Assembly (NCBI GenBank): GCA_031308135.1
Contig: JAHLJT010009436.1
Span: 214,681,420-214,745,419 of the forward strand
DNA: 64,000 bases
Direction of reading: 5' to 3'
Source of the DNA: Acheta domesticus
Taxonomy: Eukaryota; Arthropoda; Insecta; Orthoptera; Gryllidae
The notes under the pieces: model-generated
What the model was told of the DNA's origin: nothing
Database searches by the model: none
Seen by the model: only the letters and a program-made list of their open reading frames with translations
Translations under genes and position numbers: made by a program
Part shown: positions 29,919 to 40,146 of the stretch, piece by piece
Layout: each line of letters begins with the position of its first letter
Numbering within the stretch: the first letter of the stretch is position 1

Positions 29919-32900
29919 GGTGGTTAGAGCGAGATATTCCCTAGTAGACAGAGATTCCATATTACGTTCAAAAGTATTTATTTGCGAGGTATGTGGGTAT
30001 TGTAAGATTTACATAAACAAAATAGGGACTCTTATGCTGAGTTTTATTTAATTATAAGAATGAATTTTGTTTCATAGATGGAAAATAAAAATATTTTAAT
30101 ACCACATAAAGACTACCGTTGACTAGTTCCTTAACTAGTACCAACCATGGCCGAGGAATGAAAAATTGAGACATAAGATTGAATGTAAAAAAGCACTATT
30201 ACACAATTAGTACGAGTAAAATCATAAAAAGAAACATTACAGACATATATCTGCATATTTTTGTACAGTGACCGCTAACAATGGCAAAAATTTCCACGTT
30301 TGAGAAGAGCGAAAAGTCTTTGGTAAATTCGGCAATACTGTAATGTTTTTGAGATTGGCATGTCGGCTCAAGGCTCATGTTGCTTCAGTTTCGTTGTTTT
30401 TAATGACTAAATACTGTTTGTTGCCTGGTCTACACGTGGTAAATATCTGTATCTGAGCGAATTGGCGGAGGATTTGTTTCCAAAGAGGAATTTGAGAAGA
30501 CGAAATAATTACAATATCACGAGAACAGTGTTTTAATAAAAAAAATTCAAGTATTTTTTCAATGTTTGTTTCTCTCTAATTTTTATTTCTTGAATTACCT
30601 GTGCTAATGCTCGGATAAACCTTAAGATTATTCTATTATTTAACAACAATATCAGTAGTTTGGTTCTCAGCAATATTATATAAAGCTTTATATTGTAATT
30701 TGACAGAAATCCTAATGCTCCTTATTATCCTTCTTATGCCAATAACAAAATGTGTGTTTTTCTGTTATTCCCCTATTTTATGTTTAGGTATGCTTAGGTA
30801 ATTAAACTGCATGGCCAAATTTTACGTTTCAATAGTTTTGATTGAAATTTTAAAACTTTTTGCAATTGAAATATGCCATGTTCCATATTATTTACAGCGG
30901 TGGGATTAGGTAATTCATAGAAGCTATTTCTGGTTGCAATGTTTTCAGAATAATTTTATATCATGTTATGATATTGATTTAGATGACGATTATTGTGTAA
31001 AGTACAAATCAAACTAAAGCTGATAAAATGAAATTACTGCTTCATATAATTCTAAGAGCTGTATTATTTAGACAATCAATAATAAAATTATAACATTGTT
31101 TGAGATGAAAATCTTCAAAAGAGATTTCCAAGTGGCATGGTCATTTGTGCTCGTTTGTCTTGATGTTGCACTCAAAATAAAAAGAGGTTTAAGTGTTTTG
31201 GAAAAAAGTCATGAGACTGTTCAGGAAAAGAAAACAATTAGATAAAATAAAGTGCTGTAGAGAAAAGGGGTTTCTATTAAAAAACGAATATTACCAAAGA
31301 CTGAATTTATCATTTCAATTTCAATTACATTTGCCCATGGATATGATTTAGATACTGTAGGCCTTCAAGTGCCAACTATATTGGGCACTCCTTCAGAAAA
31401 ATATTTGAATAATTAAAAATCTTTAATTATGATAGATAATTGATAATGGCTTAAATTTTTAAGGACTATGTTAAACACATAAACAATAAATTAACAAAGA
31501 AATTTAATTTATTATACAAACTAAGAAAAATTATTTCAATGAAAGGAAAGGAGTTATTATTTAAATTAATTTTGGTACCCCATATTAAGTACTATTCTAC
31601 AGTTCTTACTACGGCAAATAAAAAGGAAATAGCAAGTTTATAATGAAACCACAATTGAGGAATGAAAGCAATATTGAATAAAGGGCATAGTGAAAATATT
31701 AGTTCAATGTTAAGAGAGTTGGGCTATTTGTTGGTGGAAAGGGGGATTAAAAGAGATGTTAACATTTATATACAGATTAGAAAATAAATTGTCCCCGAAA
31801 TATTTGGTAAGAAAAGCCTCAGATGTACATAATAATTTAATGAGACAAGCAAATAGTGGGTTTATGGATACATACCGTACATACCAATTGTAAGGAAATA
31901 ATTATTGCACTATTCAATAGTGCTAATGAACAATTATTGTGTGTTAAAATTGTATTGTATTGTATATGTCATTAGTCTTGGGCTATTTATCAATCAATCA
32001 ATAAATAAATACTTGTACAAATACAGATGAAAATTAAGAAATTGCTTACAAAGTAGAAATTGCTTTTTAAATTTCTAAATTACAAATACAAGTTTAGTTT
32101 CTTATTGTTCCATTCAATTTATTTTTAAAATCAAGCATTGTAGTTTGGTAAACTATTTGATTGATGATTATTATTCAGATAAAAATATTTTATGAAGAGT
32201 TTAATATTTATTTTAAAAAATCCGGGTACAAGGACGGGAGTCCCAAGCCTTTTTATTTTACTAGTAGCAAAATTCAGCTCTACATTTACTGCATCAACCT
32301 TCAATGGTTGAAATTAGCACCAGCAAAAAAAAGCATTTTATCACTGCAACACATTTGATGCCATTACAAAGTCTATTTCTAATGCCTTTCTGAATTGAAT
32401 GCCCACCCAGTAGCTCTTCTGATTGATCTACGCTAAAGATTGCTGCTTAGAGTTCTGTGTAAGGTATCTTGCAATTATGGTGTAGAAGGCAATGACAATC
32501 CATTGTGTATCTTGCATAATAAAAAATGGAATATGAACCTTTTGGATCTTGTGATTGCGCCCAGAAGACTGAGGAATGTAAGAACTCTACTAGAAGACTT
32601 GTCACTCGATTTGAATGAAGCGCGCGGCGCGCACAGTATTGCCGAGTTGTGCGTCAGCGTTCCCGACACTAGAAAGCGCGCGAACGCCTCCCCGTGGACT
32701 GATTTAGGTTTATAATTTTGCAAAATTCTCCCATTTGAGACGGTAGATGCCTTTCAAATTGCGCATATTGATTCTTCGAAATGCTAGCGACCTAAAGAAG
32801 AGTTTTTAAAAACATTTTCAACAGTTAATTTTTTCACTATTTTAAAATTTCAGGTCAGATCTGTCAGGCCACCATAAGAGTCCGTGTTAAAACAAACTTT

Positions 32901-33041
32901 ACGGTCTCGTTACGCGAAAACTAGACTCTTCGACGGTAAAATCGATTCAAACTTTCTCAGAACATAGGAGAACCTCTCATCTTTCGATTAATACATTAAA
33001 AAAGACATGTTAAACATAACACGTATCTCGCTCTAACCACC
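29919..33041. mobile_element. TTAA-flanked element with perfect 18-bp inverted ends
   Basis: The left end is GGTGGTTAGAGCGAGATA and the right end its exact reverse complement. TTAA precedes (29915-29918) and follows (33042-33045). The unbroken family D copy near 58.22 kb shows the empty site (...GAAATGACTTC). TTAA duplication is the mark of piggyBac and Kolobok elements. The 3,123-bp interior has no transposase frame that I can find. It includes a LINE 3' end and a short GC-rich patch near 32.6 kb, so it is non-autonomous or decayed. Confidence 0.8.
31440..31995 (+). pseudogene. LINE 3' end nested in the TTAA element
   Basis: Shifted frames read DYVKHINNKLTKKFNLLYKL, LFKLILVPHIKYYSTVLTT and later NISSMLRELGYLLVERGIKR, the usual C-terminal part of CR1/jockey-type RT proteins. 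It ends in a CAATCAATCAATAAATAAATA-type tail at about 31.98-32.01 kb, as expected for a LINE 3' terminus. Confidence 0.7.
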
Positions 33042-33382
33042 TTAAATGACTTCAAATAAAGGTTTTCGAAAACACAAAAGATTCCTGTGAAAAGAGCTTC
33101 AAATTTCTCTTTTACAGTAGCGATGAAACGCCATTCTTTTACAAACGACTCTAAATGCTTCAAAGAAAATTGTCATTTAGGACGAGGTTTCAACTGTTCT
33201 TTAATATTCTTGAAATAATACTTCCGGAAAGCGAAAAAGTAAGAAAATGTTTAAAAAAGTAATTTGGGAGGCGATAGATGGCAGCTGGCAAGAGTATGTG
33301 ACAAGTCCGAATTGCTAGCCGAGACCAAAGGAAATAGCAAACTAATATGGAAAAGTCTGTGCCACTCTTTAACACCACTGGT

Positions 33383-33911
33383 TTAAAATGTAAGTTACTT
33401 CTTGAAATGACGTTCGCTCGTACATAATGGGAAAACTCATGTGTAATGAGATTCGGTTGGTAGGTGATATTGTTTTGAATAAATTGAGTATAATTTTTTA
33501 AAATGCTAGAACAAAATGATACGTCTCTTGTCTTAACTGGGAAGGAAATTCCAGGCGGTACTCAACCAATGGTATAGGCGGAAGTGATATAGCGGTCATT
33601 AAGTAACACAGGTATGAAGTTGTGTTGCTTAATGACTGCTTCGGCCTACATAAGCTGGTTTTAAGTGTGTTTCCACTTTTTTCTTTGTTAGTTCCTTGTC
33701 CCTACAAGAATTACAAACACACATTAAACAAACTTAAAACGTCTTCGAAAAATTGTTGATTCATCAGCATAGTCATCAAAAAATTTTCAAACAAGTTGTA
33801 AGTCTGTTTAATAGTTGTATGTTTTTAATTAATGTATTGTCTCAAAATTAGCAGGACTGAACATATGAAGTAGTAACTTATTGACACTCAGATAGATAAT
33901 CTAAAAATGTA
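33383..33911. other. Unassigned stretch with a hairpin
   Basis: No gene seen. Contains the inverted repeat at 33591-33640. Confidence 0.5.
33591..33640. repeat. Near-perfect hairpin
   Basis: Arms AGCGGTCATTAAGTAACACA (33591-33610) and TGTGTTGCTTAATGACTGCT (33621-33640) pair at 18 of 20 positions with a 10-base loop. It could be a MITE core or a structural element. Confidence 0.8.
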
Positions 33912-33915
33912 TTAT

Positions 33916-35294
33916 TGTGGCGGTATGTAGCAACGCCTTAAGAAATCCATAACAAAAGCTTGTTTTTTTGTACTCTCTGGCACGCGCACGTGCGCCTACC
34001 CCGCCCGCCTCCACCCAACCGCGCCCCATCCCTCTGACGCCCCTTTGCCTGCTTTGAGAAATTTACAACCACTCGCCGTCAAAGACCACGACGGACCTTT
34101 TTCGCTGAATACACCCTTTGTGTCCCGCCCCCGTCCTCCTCTAGGCGAGTCTCCGCGCCAGCGCGTTCCTCGCCGCCACGCCTGTCGCGCTAATTCAAGA
34201 AAGTTCCAACCCTTTGCCATGCAATAATTGCTCCCAGGAGATGGCACCCTCCAACGGATGCAGCTGCGTTTCGGTAGACAGAGATAGCCAGACAGACAGA
34301 GAAACCGATGGAAATTTACCGAGAAATCATGAACCATGATTCGTCAAATTATTTCTGCGACGCAGTAAGGTCCGACCAATGACAACTTTCCCAAAGTAGG
34401 TCAGCGAGCCCAAGACGGACTTAGGAGGGGGGAGATCCGGAGAGGGACGGATTCCCAAAATCTTGAAGTAAAAAGAAAACACTGGGTAAGTAGTCGCGAG
34501 CGAGTAAACACGAGAGCAGCGGCCGCGAAAGAAACACTTGCGAAGTAGGCGCGAGAGGAGACACTTAAGAGTGAGTTGCGAGAGAGCGCCTCATGCCTGG
34601 TCGTGGAAGCCGTGAACCAGTTTTTTGTTCGGGTATTCGATGTAATAATAACTCGTTGCCTAATTCGAGCGTACGAGCCGCGAATACCATGATCCAGCTT
34701 CCGGTCCGCGCCCGTAATTAAATGCACCCGTATCGCGCGTCCGAGTCGTGGTGAGGAGCGAATCCCGACTCGTAACAACGCCTTGGTGGCGAGGTGGAGA
34801 GGAGACCTTCGCGACCTTGTGGTACCCAGCAGCCACGCAGGGAGGCGTCCGCCCCCCCGTTCAACATTGCAGCTCATCGCAGGACAACGCTCGTCGAAGA
34901 CGCCGAGGGCATCGACCGCGTCGGCCCCCCCAGCCCGCGCCTGCGCAACAGATAAGACTCTTATCGCACGCCCGCGCTTTGGGGCGTCCCGCCTCGAGAC
35001 GAGGCGGAGAATAACACCGAATTAATTATTTTTTTTCTCTTATCTCACTTACCGAGCTCACTGGGTAGGGTGCAATCCCACCGCATGGGATTTTTTTATG
35101 TAACTTCCCCGACCGTAGGTCGGGAATAAACGTATAATTTTGTTTTATTGCCCAATTACGGCTAATTATTTTCAAAGTAGTTTGTTGCCCCTGCACCTCA
35201 CTTCCATCCATCACGCGAGGAGCCGCGATCATGCTCTACCGGCCGGCTAACGTTGCAATTCGGCTTTCCCAACGTGGGGCTGGATGACGTTGCA
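33916..35294. mobile_element. Probable solo LTR (TTAT duplication)
   Basis: Starts TGTGGCGGTATG and ends GATGACGTTGCA (TG...CA), with TTAT at 33912-33915 and 35295-35298. The 1,379-bp unit is GC and CpG-rich in the middle and holds an AATAAA at about 35.12 kb, as a polyadenylation signal in the R region would. The right flank continues as family D-like sequence (AATGCTGCGAAAAAACGACG). It shares no clear sequence with the LTR at 24.5-26.1 kb. The open frames inside show no known domain. Confidence 0.55.
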
Positions 35295-35298
35295 TTAT

Positions 35299-36440
35299 AA
35301 TGCTGCGAAAAAACGACGATTTTTTACAGAAAAAATCGTGTTGTGGGAACCTGATAATGAAAAAGTTGATAAATCTTGGTTTTATATCTAGTACATTACT
35401 TCTAATACGTTGTGAACGCAGAATATACGTTCTGTAGATCATTCATACTGAAAAATTGACAGATGTCAAAACGTCGGTCTGTATACCCATCCGTGTGCAA
35501 CGCTTCAGCCTAAACTGTTCAGTCGGTTTTCTCAAAAACTTATATTACCACGACTATCTCGAGGCTCGAGGCCGAACTCGAGGCTCTAAAAATTTGAAAA
35601 GAATTTTGATTTCTGGAGATTCTTTTACATGAAGCTTTAACATTATCAAAAGTTTCTCAAAAATAGCTCAAACTTTTTTATTACATTTTTTCCTCGGATA
35701 GAGCAAAAGACGGTTAAGAAATGGAACAAATCACATTTTCATTGAACTTTTGAAAATTCCAAAAGTTAATTTTTTCGGCGCCTTCCTACAATAATACTGA
35801 AGATAGAGACTTCTTTAATGAAAACTGTTCCTTTAAATTTGTTCTTTAATTAAGATCGTGTCCATTTTATCGAAAATATACCTCGTTTTCGAGTTGTTTT
35901 ATGTGAAATGCAGACAACCTTAAAACTATTATTTTCATATCCAAATTTTTATTTATTTTACCTAGAATTGACCAAAGTAAGTTTAAAAAAGTGTCGCGTG
36001 GCTCGTAAACTCACCGTATTTTCAAAAATTGCAAAAAATCTACATTGCAAAACTACAATATTGATGATAAAAGTTTTTTTAAATATTATGATAGAAGTTT
36101 TTTTAAAAATATGAGTAGTTTCGCGTAATTTTTGCATATCGTTGAAATTGCGAATTCTGAATTCTCACTCTTTGTACTTTCTCGCCCTTAAGAAGGAAAT
36201 TCTTAAGAAGAGAAAGTTATTTAATCATGTGCCGGAAAAAGGGGAATTTTCGACCCCCAAAACTCTTATTTTACTTATTTCGATTAGTCTTTCACGAAAT
36301 ACGAAGTCGCAATACGACAAACGCAACGCCGCTTTACGACAGTTTGAAATTCTCAGAACTACTCATTGTTGGGCAATGTTTCTGACTTGTGGAACGCAGA
36401 TTTGGATTGTCCTATTTGTGTTGATGTATTGGCTTTGAAA
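35299..36440 (-). repeat. Diverged family D relative
   Basis: AATGCTGCGAAAAAACGACG and ACCTGATAATGAAAAAGTTG correspond to the start of the 29.0-kb copy in the same orientation. Later modules are recognisable only in outline. Confidence 0.55.
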
Positions 36441-36787
36441 TAATTAGTTTTCGCACCTAATACGCTTCAGTTGTTAACGTGATTTACGTAATAACTTAGA
36501 TGTGTTAATATGGACAAAAATTGCGGTATTAAAATATTACTGTTACTAAAGAAAGGAAGTACGTGTTATTGTAGCATTACTATTTTAAGTGGGCGCAGTG
36601 TTGGTTGCATAACCATTACAAATAATACGAGAAAGTAAGTATCGTTGTGGTGCTGGTAGTTTTTGGGTCTACCGACAGAGCGAAATGTTCTTATTAATTC
36701 TTTTACGACGCGCCTACGTCTTTGAATTGTGTAATGAGTCTCAGGAAAACCTTTGATTCCAACTGAGGTTGGGTACCTAAATAATTC
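36441..36787. other. Nothing recognised
   Basis: Flanking sequence left of the gypsy element, without gene or named repeat. Confidence 0.55.
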
Positions 36788-36792
36788 GTCAT
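36788..36792. repeat. Target duplication GTCAT (left)
   Basis: Matches GTCAT at 43312-43316 on the other side of the gypsy element. Confidence 0.9.
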
Positions 36793-36969
36793 TGTTGTGA
36801 TTAAATAAACCATTTGTTTCATTTAATAACAGTTTTATTTACGACAACGAGCACATGCTTGGTTCTGCACTGTTACAGATGTATATACGGCACAGAGCAC
36901 TTATGTCACAGAGTAGTGGGCAGTGCGGCAACTGCATCTAGCGGTGCCTTGGTAAACTAAAATACAACA
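36793..36969 (-). repeat. 3' LTR of the gypsy element
   Basis: Plus-strand edges are TGTTGTGATTAAATAAACCA and ...AAAATACAACA (TG...CA). It matches the right LTR from its start through GCAACTGCATCTAGCG. A short purine run (GTGAGGGAGA on the minus strand, 36979-36970) just inside may be the polypurine tract. Confidence 0.93.
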
Positions 36970-37051
36970 TCTCCCTCACAAGATACAATTTAAAAAAGAA
37001 AACATTACACAAGATATCAAAATACAACATATTGAACTTAATCTATTGAGC

Positions 37052-38391
37052 TTAAACATAATCTTTGAAATACTTTGGTTTGTTTACTAGTCTACCTGAT
37101 CTTGTAACTACAATAGCCTTTGGATTCGTTTGATTACATTCGGCTTGTGTTTGTGGTTTGACATAAGCATCATTTTGATCATCATCCTGTGTATTGACAT
37201 AAGTGTCATTTTGATCTGTATTTGTTTGTGTGTATTCTTGTGCACATGAATTTTTTATATACCTGTTTATAAGATCATCATAACTTTCGTTGTCATTCTT
37301 ATCAAATCTGTTAACTTCAAATTTCCTCAAAAATCTGCGATTTCTCACATAAATTTGGTCATTTCTATCTAACTTAACAACATATGATCTAGGTCTACTT
37401 TGGTCATCATTAATAATGATCGCAGGTTCCCAAGTACTCTTCTCTGTTAACTGAGCCATAACTAGATCATTTTTCTTTAGTTCTGTTACATCTTTTGCAT
37501 TCCTATCATAATATTGCTTTTCTCTTAGCTTTTTATCTTCATTCTCTTTTTCGAACCTCACACTTTATTTTTTGGCAAGAGCATTTCTTCCTTCGTTGGC
37601 AACATATCATTTAATCGTCTTCCGAACAATAATTCGGCAGGAGAAGGAAGACCTCTACCTAATGGCGTATTTCTATACTCAAGCAATGTAATGTGCATGT
37701 CCTTGTTGTCAAACAATGCTTTCTTTAAAAGTGACTTAACTATTTGAACGTGCCTCTCAATTAGGCCATTGGACTGTGGATACCTTGGAGTGCTTGTCTT
37801 GTGCACAATTTCCCAGTCTTCTAAAAATGTTTGAAACTTTTGATTCACGAACTGTACATCATTGCCTGTGTATAGAATTTCCGGTTTACCATGTCTGGAA
37901 AAAATAGATTTTACATAATGTATTACATTCTCGTACGTAGTGTTATTATTCAAACAACATACTTCTGGAAATCGTGAATACGCATCCACTATTAACAATT
38001 ATTTCTTTTTATTAAGTTCGAACAAATCAGCTGCTATTGTGTGTCATGGTCGGTCAGGAATTTCACGAGTCATCATTGTTTCTTTCTGATTACTATTTTG
38101 GAAAGTTAAACGAGCTGGACAGTTCCTAACGACATCTTGAATTTCTTTGTCAATATTAGGCCAAAACACATTTTCTACTGCCCTTAAAATTGTTTTTTCA
38201 ACTCCCATGTGGTTATAGTGCAATCTATCTATCATGTCTCGTCTCATGGTTTTGGGAATTACCAATCGATCTCCTTTGTAGATTGTTCCTTTGACTACAA
38301 CCAATTCATCTCTGCAAAACCAGTGTGGCTTGACATCGTCATTTACCTGACCTTTGGAATTTGGCCATCCTTCCAGAATTACAGTCATCAA
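37052..38391 (-). pseudogene. Integrase region of gypsy pol
   Basis: Three open pieces in order. 38391-38044 holds the zinc-binding part (HYNHMGVEKTILRAVENVFW, then NCPA). 37998-37558 holds the catalytic core: LIVDAYSRFPEV with the first Asp, LYTGNDVQF with the second, and PQSNGLIERHVQIVKSLL with the Glu. 37561-37052 is the C-terminal part, with EKSTWEPAIIINDDQSRPRS and VTRSGRLVNKPKYFKDYV. Stops separate the first two pieces (for example before LLIVDAYSRF), and the second Cys pair of the zinc site looks degraded (NCPARLTF). The enzyme would insert the cDNA; this copy cannot. Confidence 0.88.
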
Positions 38392-38393
38392 GT

Positions 38394-38798
38394 TCAGTAA
38401 TTCCTCGTCTTTGGCTGTTTCTTCTCGAACTTTTTTGGAGAAATATTGTGAAATAAAATCGAGTTAACCTGAGCATCTAAGTCATTTTCTTTGACTTCAA
38501 AATTTTTGTCATCATAACCGGCTCTTGATAGAGCATCTGCTAAATATAATTGGGACCCAGGCTTGTATTTTACTGTAAATGAGTATGGCTGCAAGCTGTT
38601 ACGAAGGCGTTGTAGTCGCATCGGGGTTTTGTTTAGATCCTTTTTGAAGATTGACTCTGAAGGTCTGTGATCTGTTTCTACTGTAAATTCTTTACCGTAA
38701 AGATATTGGTGAAAACGTTGGCACCCGTTAGTATTTCTTTTTCAATTTGTGCATAGCGTTGTTGTGTATCAGTTAAACATTTAGATGCGTACAGCTAC
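38394..38798 (-). pseudogene. RNase H region of gypsy pol, C-terminal half
   Basis: LYASKCLTDTQQRYAQIEKE and, after frame changes, MRLQRLRNSLQPYSFTVKYK and LADALSRAGYDD, the standard end of gypsy RNase H. The N-terminal half lies on the far side of the 924-bp insertion, at 39723 onward. Confidence 0.85.
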
Positions 38799-39722
38799 AT
38801 TTTTCTAGGGTGGCCGCTGGGATTCGCGAGTAGAGGGGGAAGCTGAAAGTGGTGGGGAGAGAGCCAGAAGGCGGCGCTCGCTCGCGCTTGGCTTGCCTGT
38901 CCATACCAAAAACATTCTTCCGCACATGCTAGCGAACGGTCTTGGAAATTAATTTGCGGTAGTGTCTTCGCTCGGTAATGGAGAAACACCAAATTCACAG
39001 AATGGCCTGGCTCTGTCCTCATCATCCATGTTTTCCACTGTCACTGATACTCCTTTCCTCACTATCATAAGTAGTATCACTGTCACTGTCTTTACTATCG
39101 TTCGCGTCGTTACCAGTAAAAATAACGATTTCTTGATATGGTGCATTAAATCAATGTGCGGCAAATCACACTCTCATTCAAACTGTCGAGAGCAGATTCC
39201 ACCTCCTTCCTCTTCTTCTCTTTATTAAGAGTAGAAAATGAATACGATTCTTCCGATTGAATAGAATTAATTTCCTAATTAATTCTGCAAATAGGTATTT
39301 TTTAAACACCCGAAGCAGCAATTACTGGCATAATAACTGCTTTGATTTTCATTACCTTCTTTTGCTTTTCTTCATTAATTGATATACGTACTTTGTCGAC
39401 AACTTCACGCGTCTGACTGTGAAGGACGTCCTTATGCATGTGGCTCTGAACAGGACGCATTGCAATGATCACTACAAAATAATAATGACTTATACAGAAC
39501 TTCATATAAATAGCTGTACTGTGTTAGGGAAATGTCATTGAAAACTGGCACTTTGCGGAGACGAATAGTCAGGGTCAATGTTTACTGAGCTGGAGTAGGG
39601 CTGTCAACATGTACTGGGAAAGGACGCGCTCCCCTCTAAAGCGATAAGTTTAAGGAATGGACTCTTCCGGCAGCTCTGGGGCCCTGACCTTGAGCGGCCA
39701 CGCTTAAATAATTTCACTGCAC
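38799..39722. mobile_element. 924-bp insertion with GCTAC duplication in gypsy RNase H
   Basis: GCTAC occurs immediately before (38794-38798) and after (39723-39727). Joining the flanks restores the RNase H reading (GKPVA to YASKCLTDTQQRYAQIEKE). The termini share imperfect inverted sequence (ATTTTTCTAGGGTGGCCGCT against ATTATTTAAGCGTGGCCGCT). There is no coding frame with known domains. It is a non-autonomous DNA element of unassigned superfamily. Confidence 0.75.
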
Positions 39723-39940
39723 GCTACTGGTTTCCCATCCTGGATAACAACTGCTCCCATTCCGTCCTTTGAACTATCTACCGATAAAATTATCGGTTTC
39801 TTTTCATCATAGAATTGTAAAACGGGACAGGTTGAGAGTACTTTTTTTAAGAGAATGAATTCTTTCTGGTGGGCGTCTGTCCACATCCAATGCACATCTT
39901 TTTTAATTGTCTCAAGTTAGTACTGATGTCAGACAGATTG
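39723..39940 (-). pseudogene. RNase H region of gypsy pol, N-terminal half
   Basis: NLSDISTNLRQLKKDVHWMW, then TDAHQKEFILLKKVLSTCPV and PIILSVDSSKDGMGAVVIQD, the RT-to-RNase H transition (first catalytic Asp in SVDSS). Interrupted on the left by the 924-bp element and on the right by the inverted duplication. Confidence 0.85.
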
Positions 39941-40146
39941 GCAGTTCCGTGTCGTAGAGTCCCTTTTAAAATAATTAAAGATTTAAAAATTGAGTTACAA
40001 AAAATGGAAGATGATGGTATCATCACTAAAATGACCGAGCCATCAGAATTTGTTAACCCATTGTTTTTAGTGCATAAACCAAATAAATCCTTATATATAC
40101 TTAGATATATACCTTATACCAAAATAATCCTTATATATACTTAGGT
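39941..40146 (+). repeat. Inverted duplication of RT sequence inside pol
   Basis: Bases 39941-40090 are, as far as I can read, an identical reverse complement of 40722-40871 (150 bp, encoding CRRVPFKIIKDLKIELQKME and the residues after it). They are followed by a duplicated AT-rich stretch with CTTATATATACTTAG. The block separates FLGMITYLSKYIP from NLSDIST, so it was inserted into a once continuous pol frame. Confidence 0.88.

Larger units (their letters stand above)
29021..33382 (-). repeat. Family D repeat copy, split by the TTAA element
   Basis: Orientation is inverted relative to the 49.4-kb copy. It starts near CGTACGTACATAC, passes CCCCTAACACGTGGTG and TGCCGGGCCCTGATAACG, and ends at TTTAACACCACTGG (33382). 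Bases 29919-33041 are a later insertion. The flanks 29021-29918 and 33046-33382 together match the uninterrupted copy at 57.04-58.57 kb. It is made of modules of about 310 bp around 'AAACGGCTCCAAATTTTTTC'. Confidence 0.8.

Noticed and set aside
34401..35025. 158-codon minus-strand frame and overlapping 80-88-codon plus-strand frames in the GC-rich unit
   Set aside because: All lie in the CpG-rich part of a probable LTR, overlap on both strands, and show no known domain.
39869..40144. 91-codon plus-strand frame matching gypsy RT
   Set aside because: Not an independent gene; it is the inverted duplicate of the minus-strand RT segment at 40722-40871.
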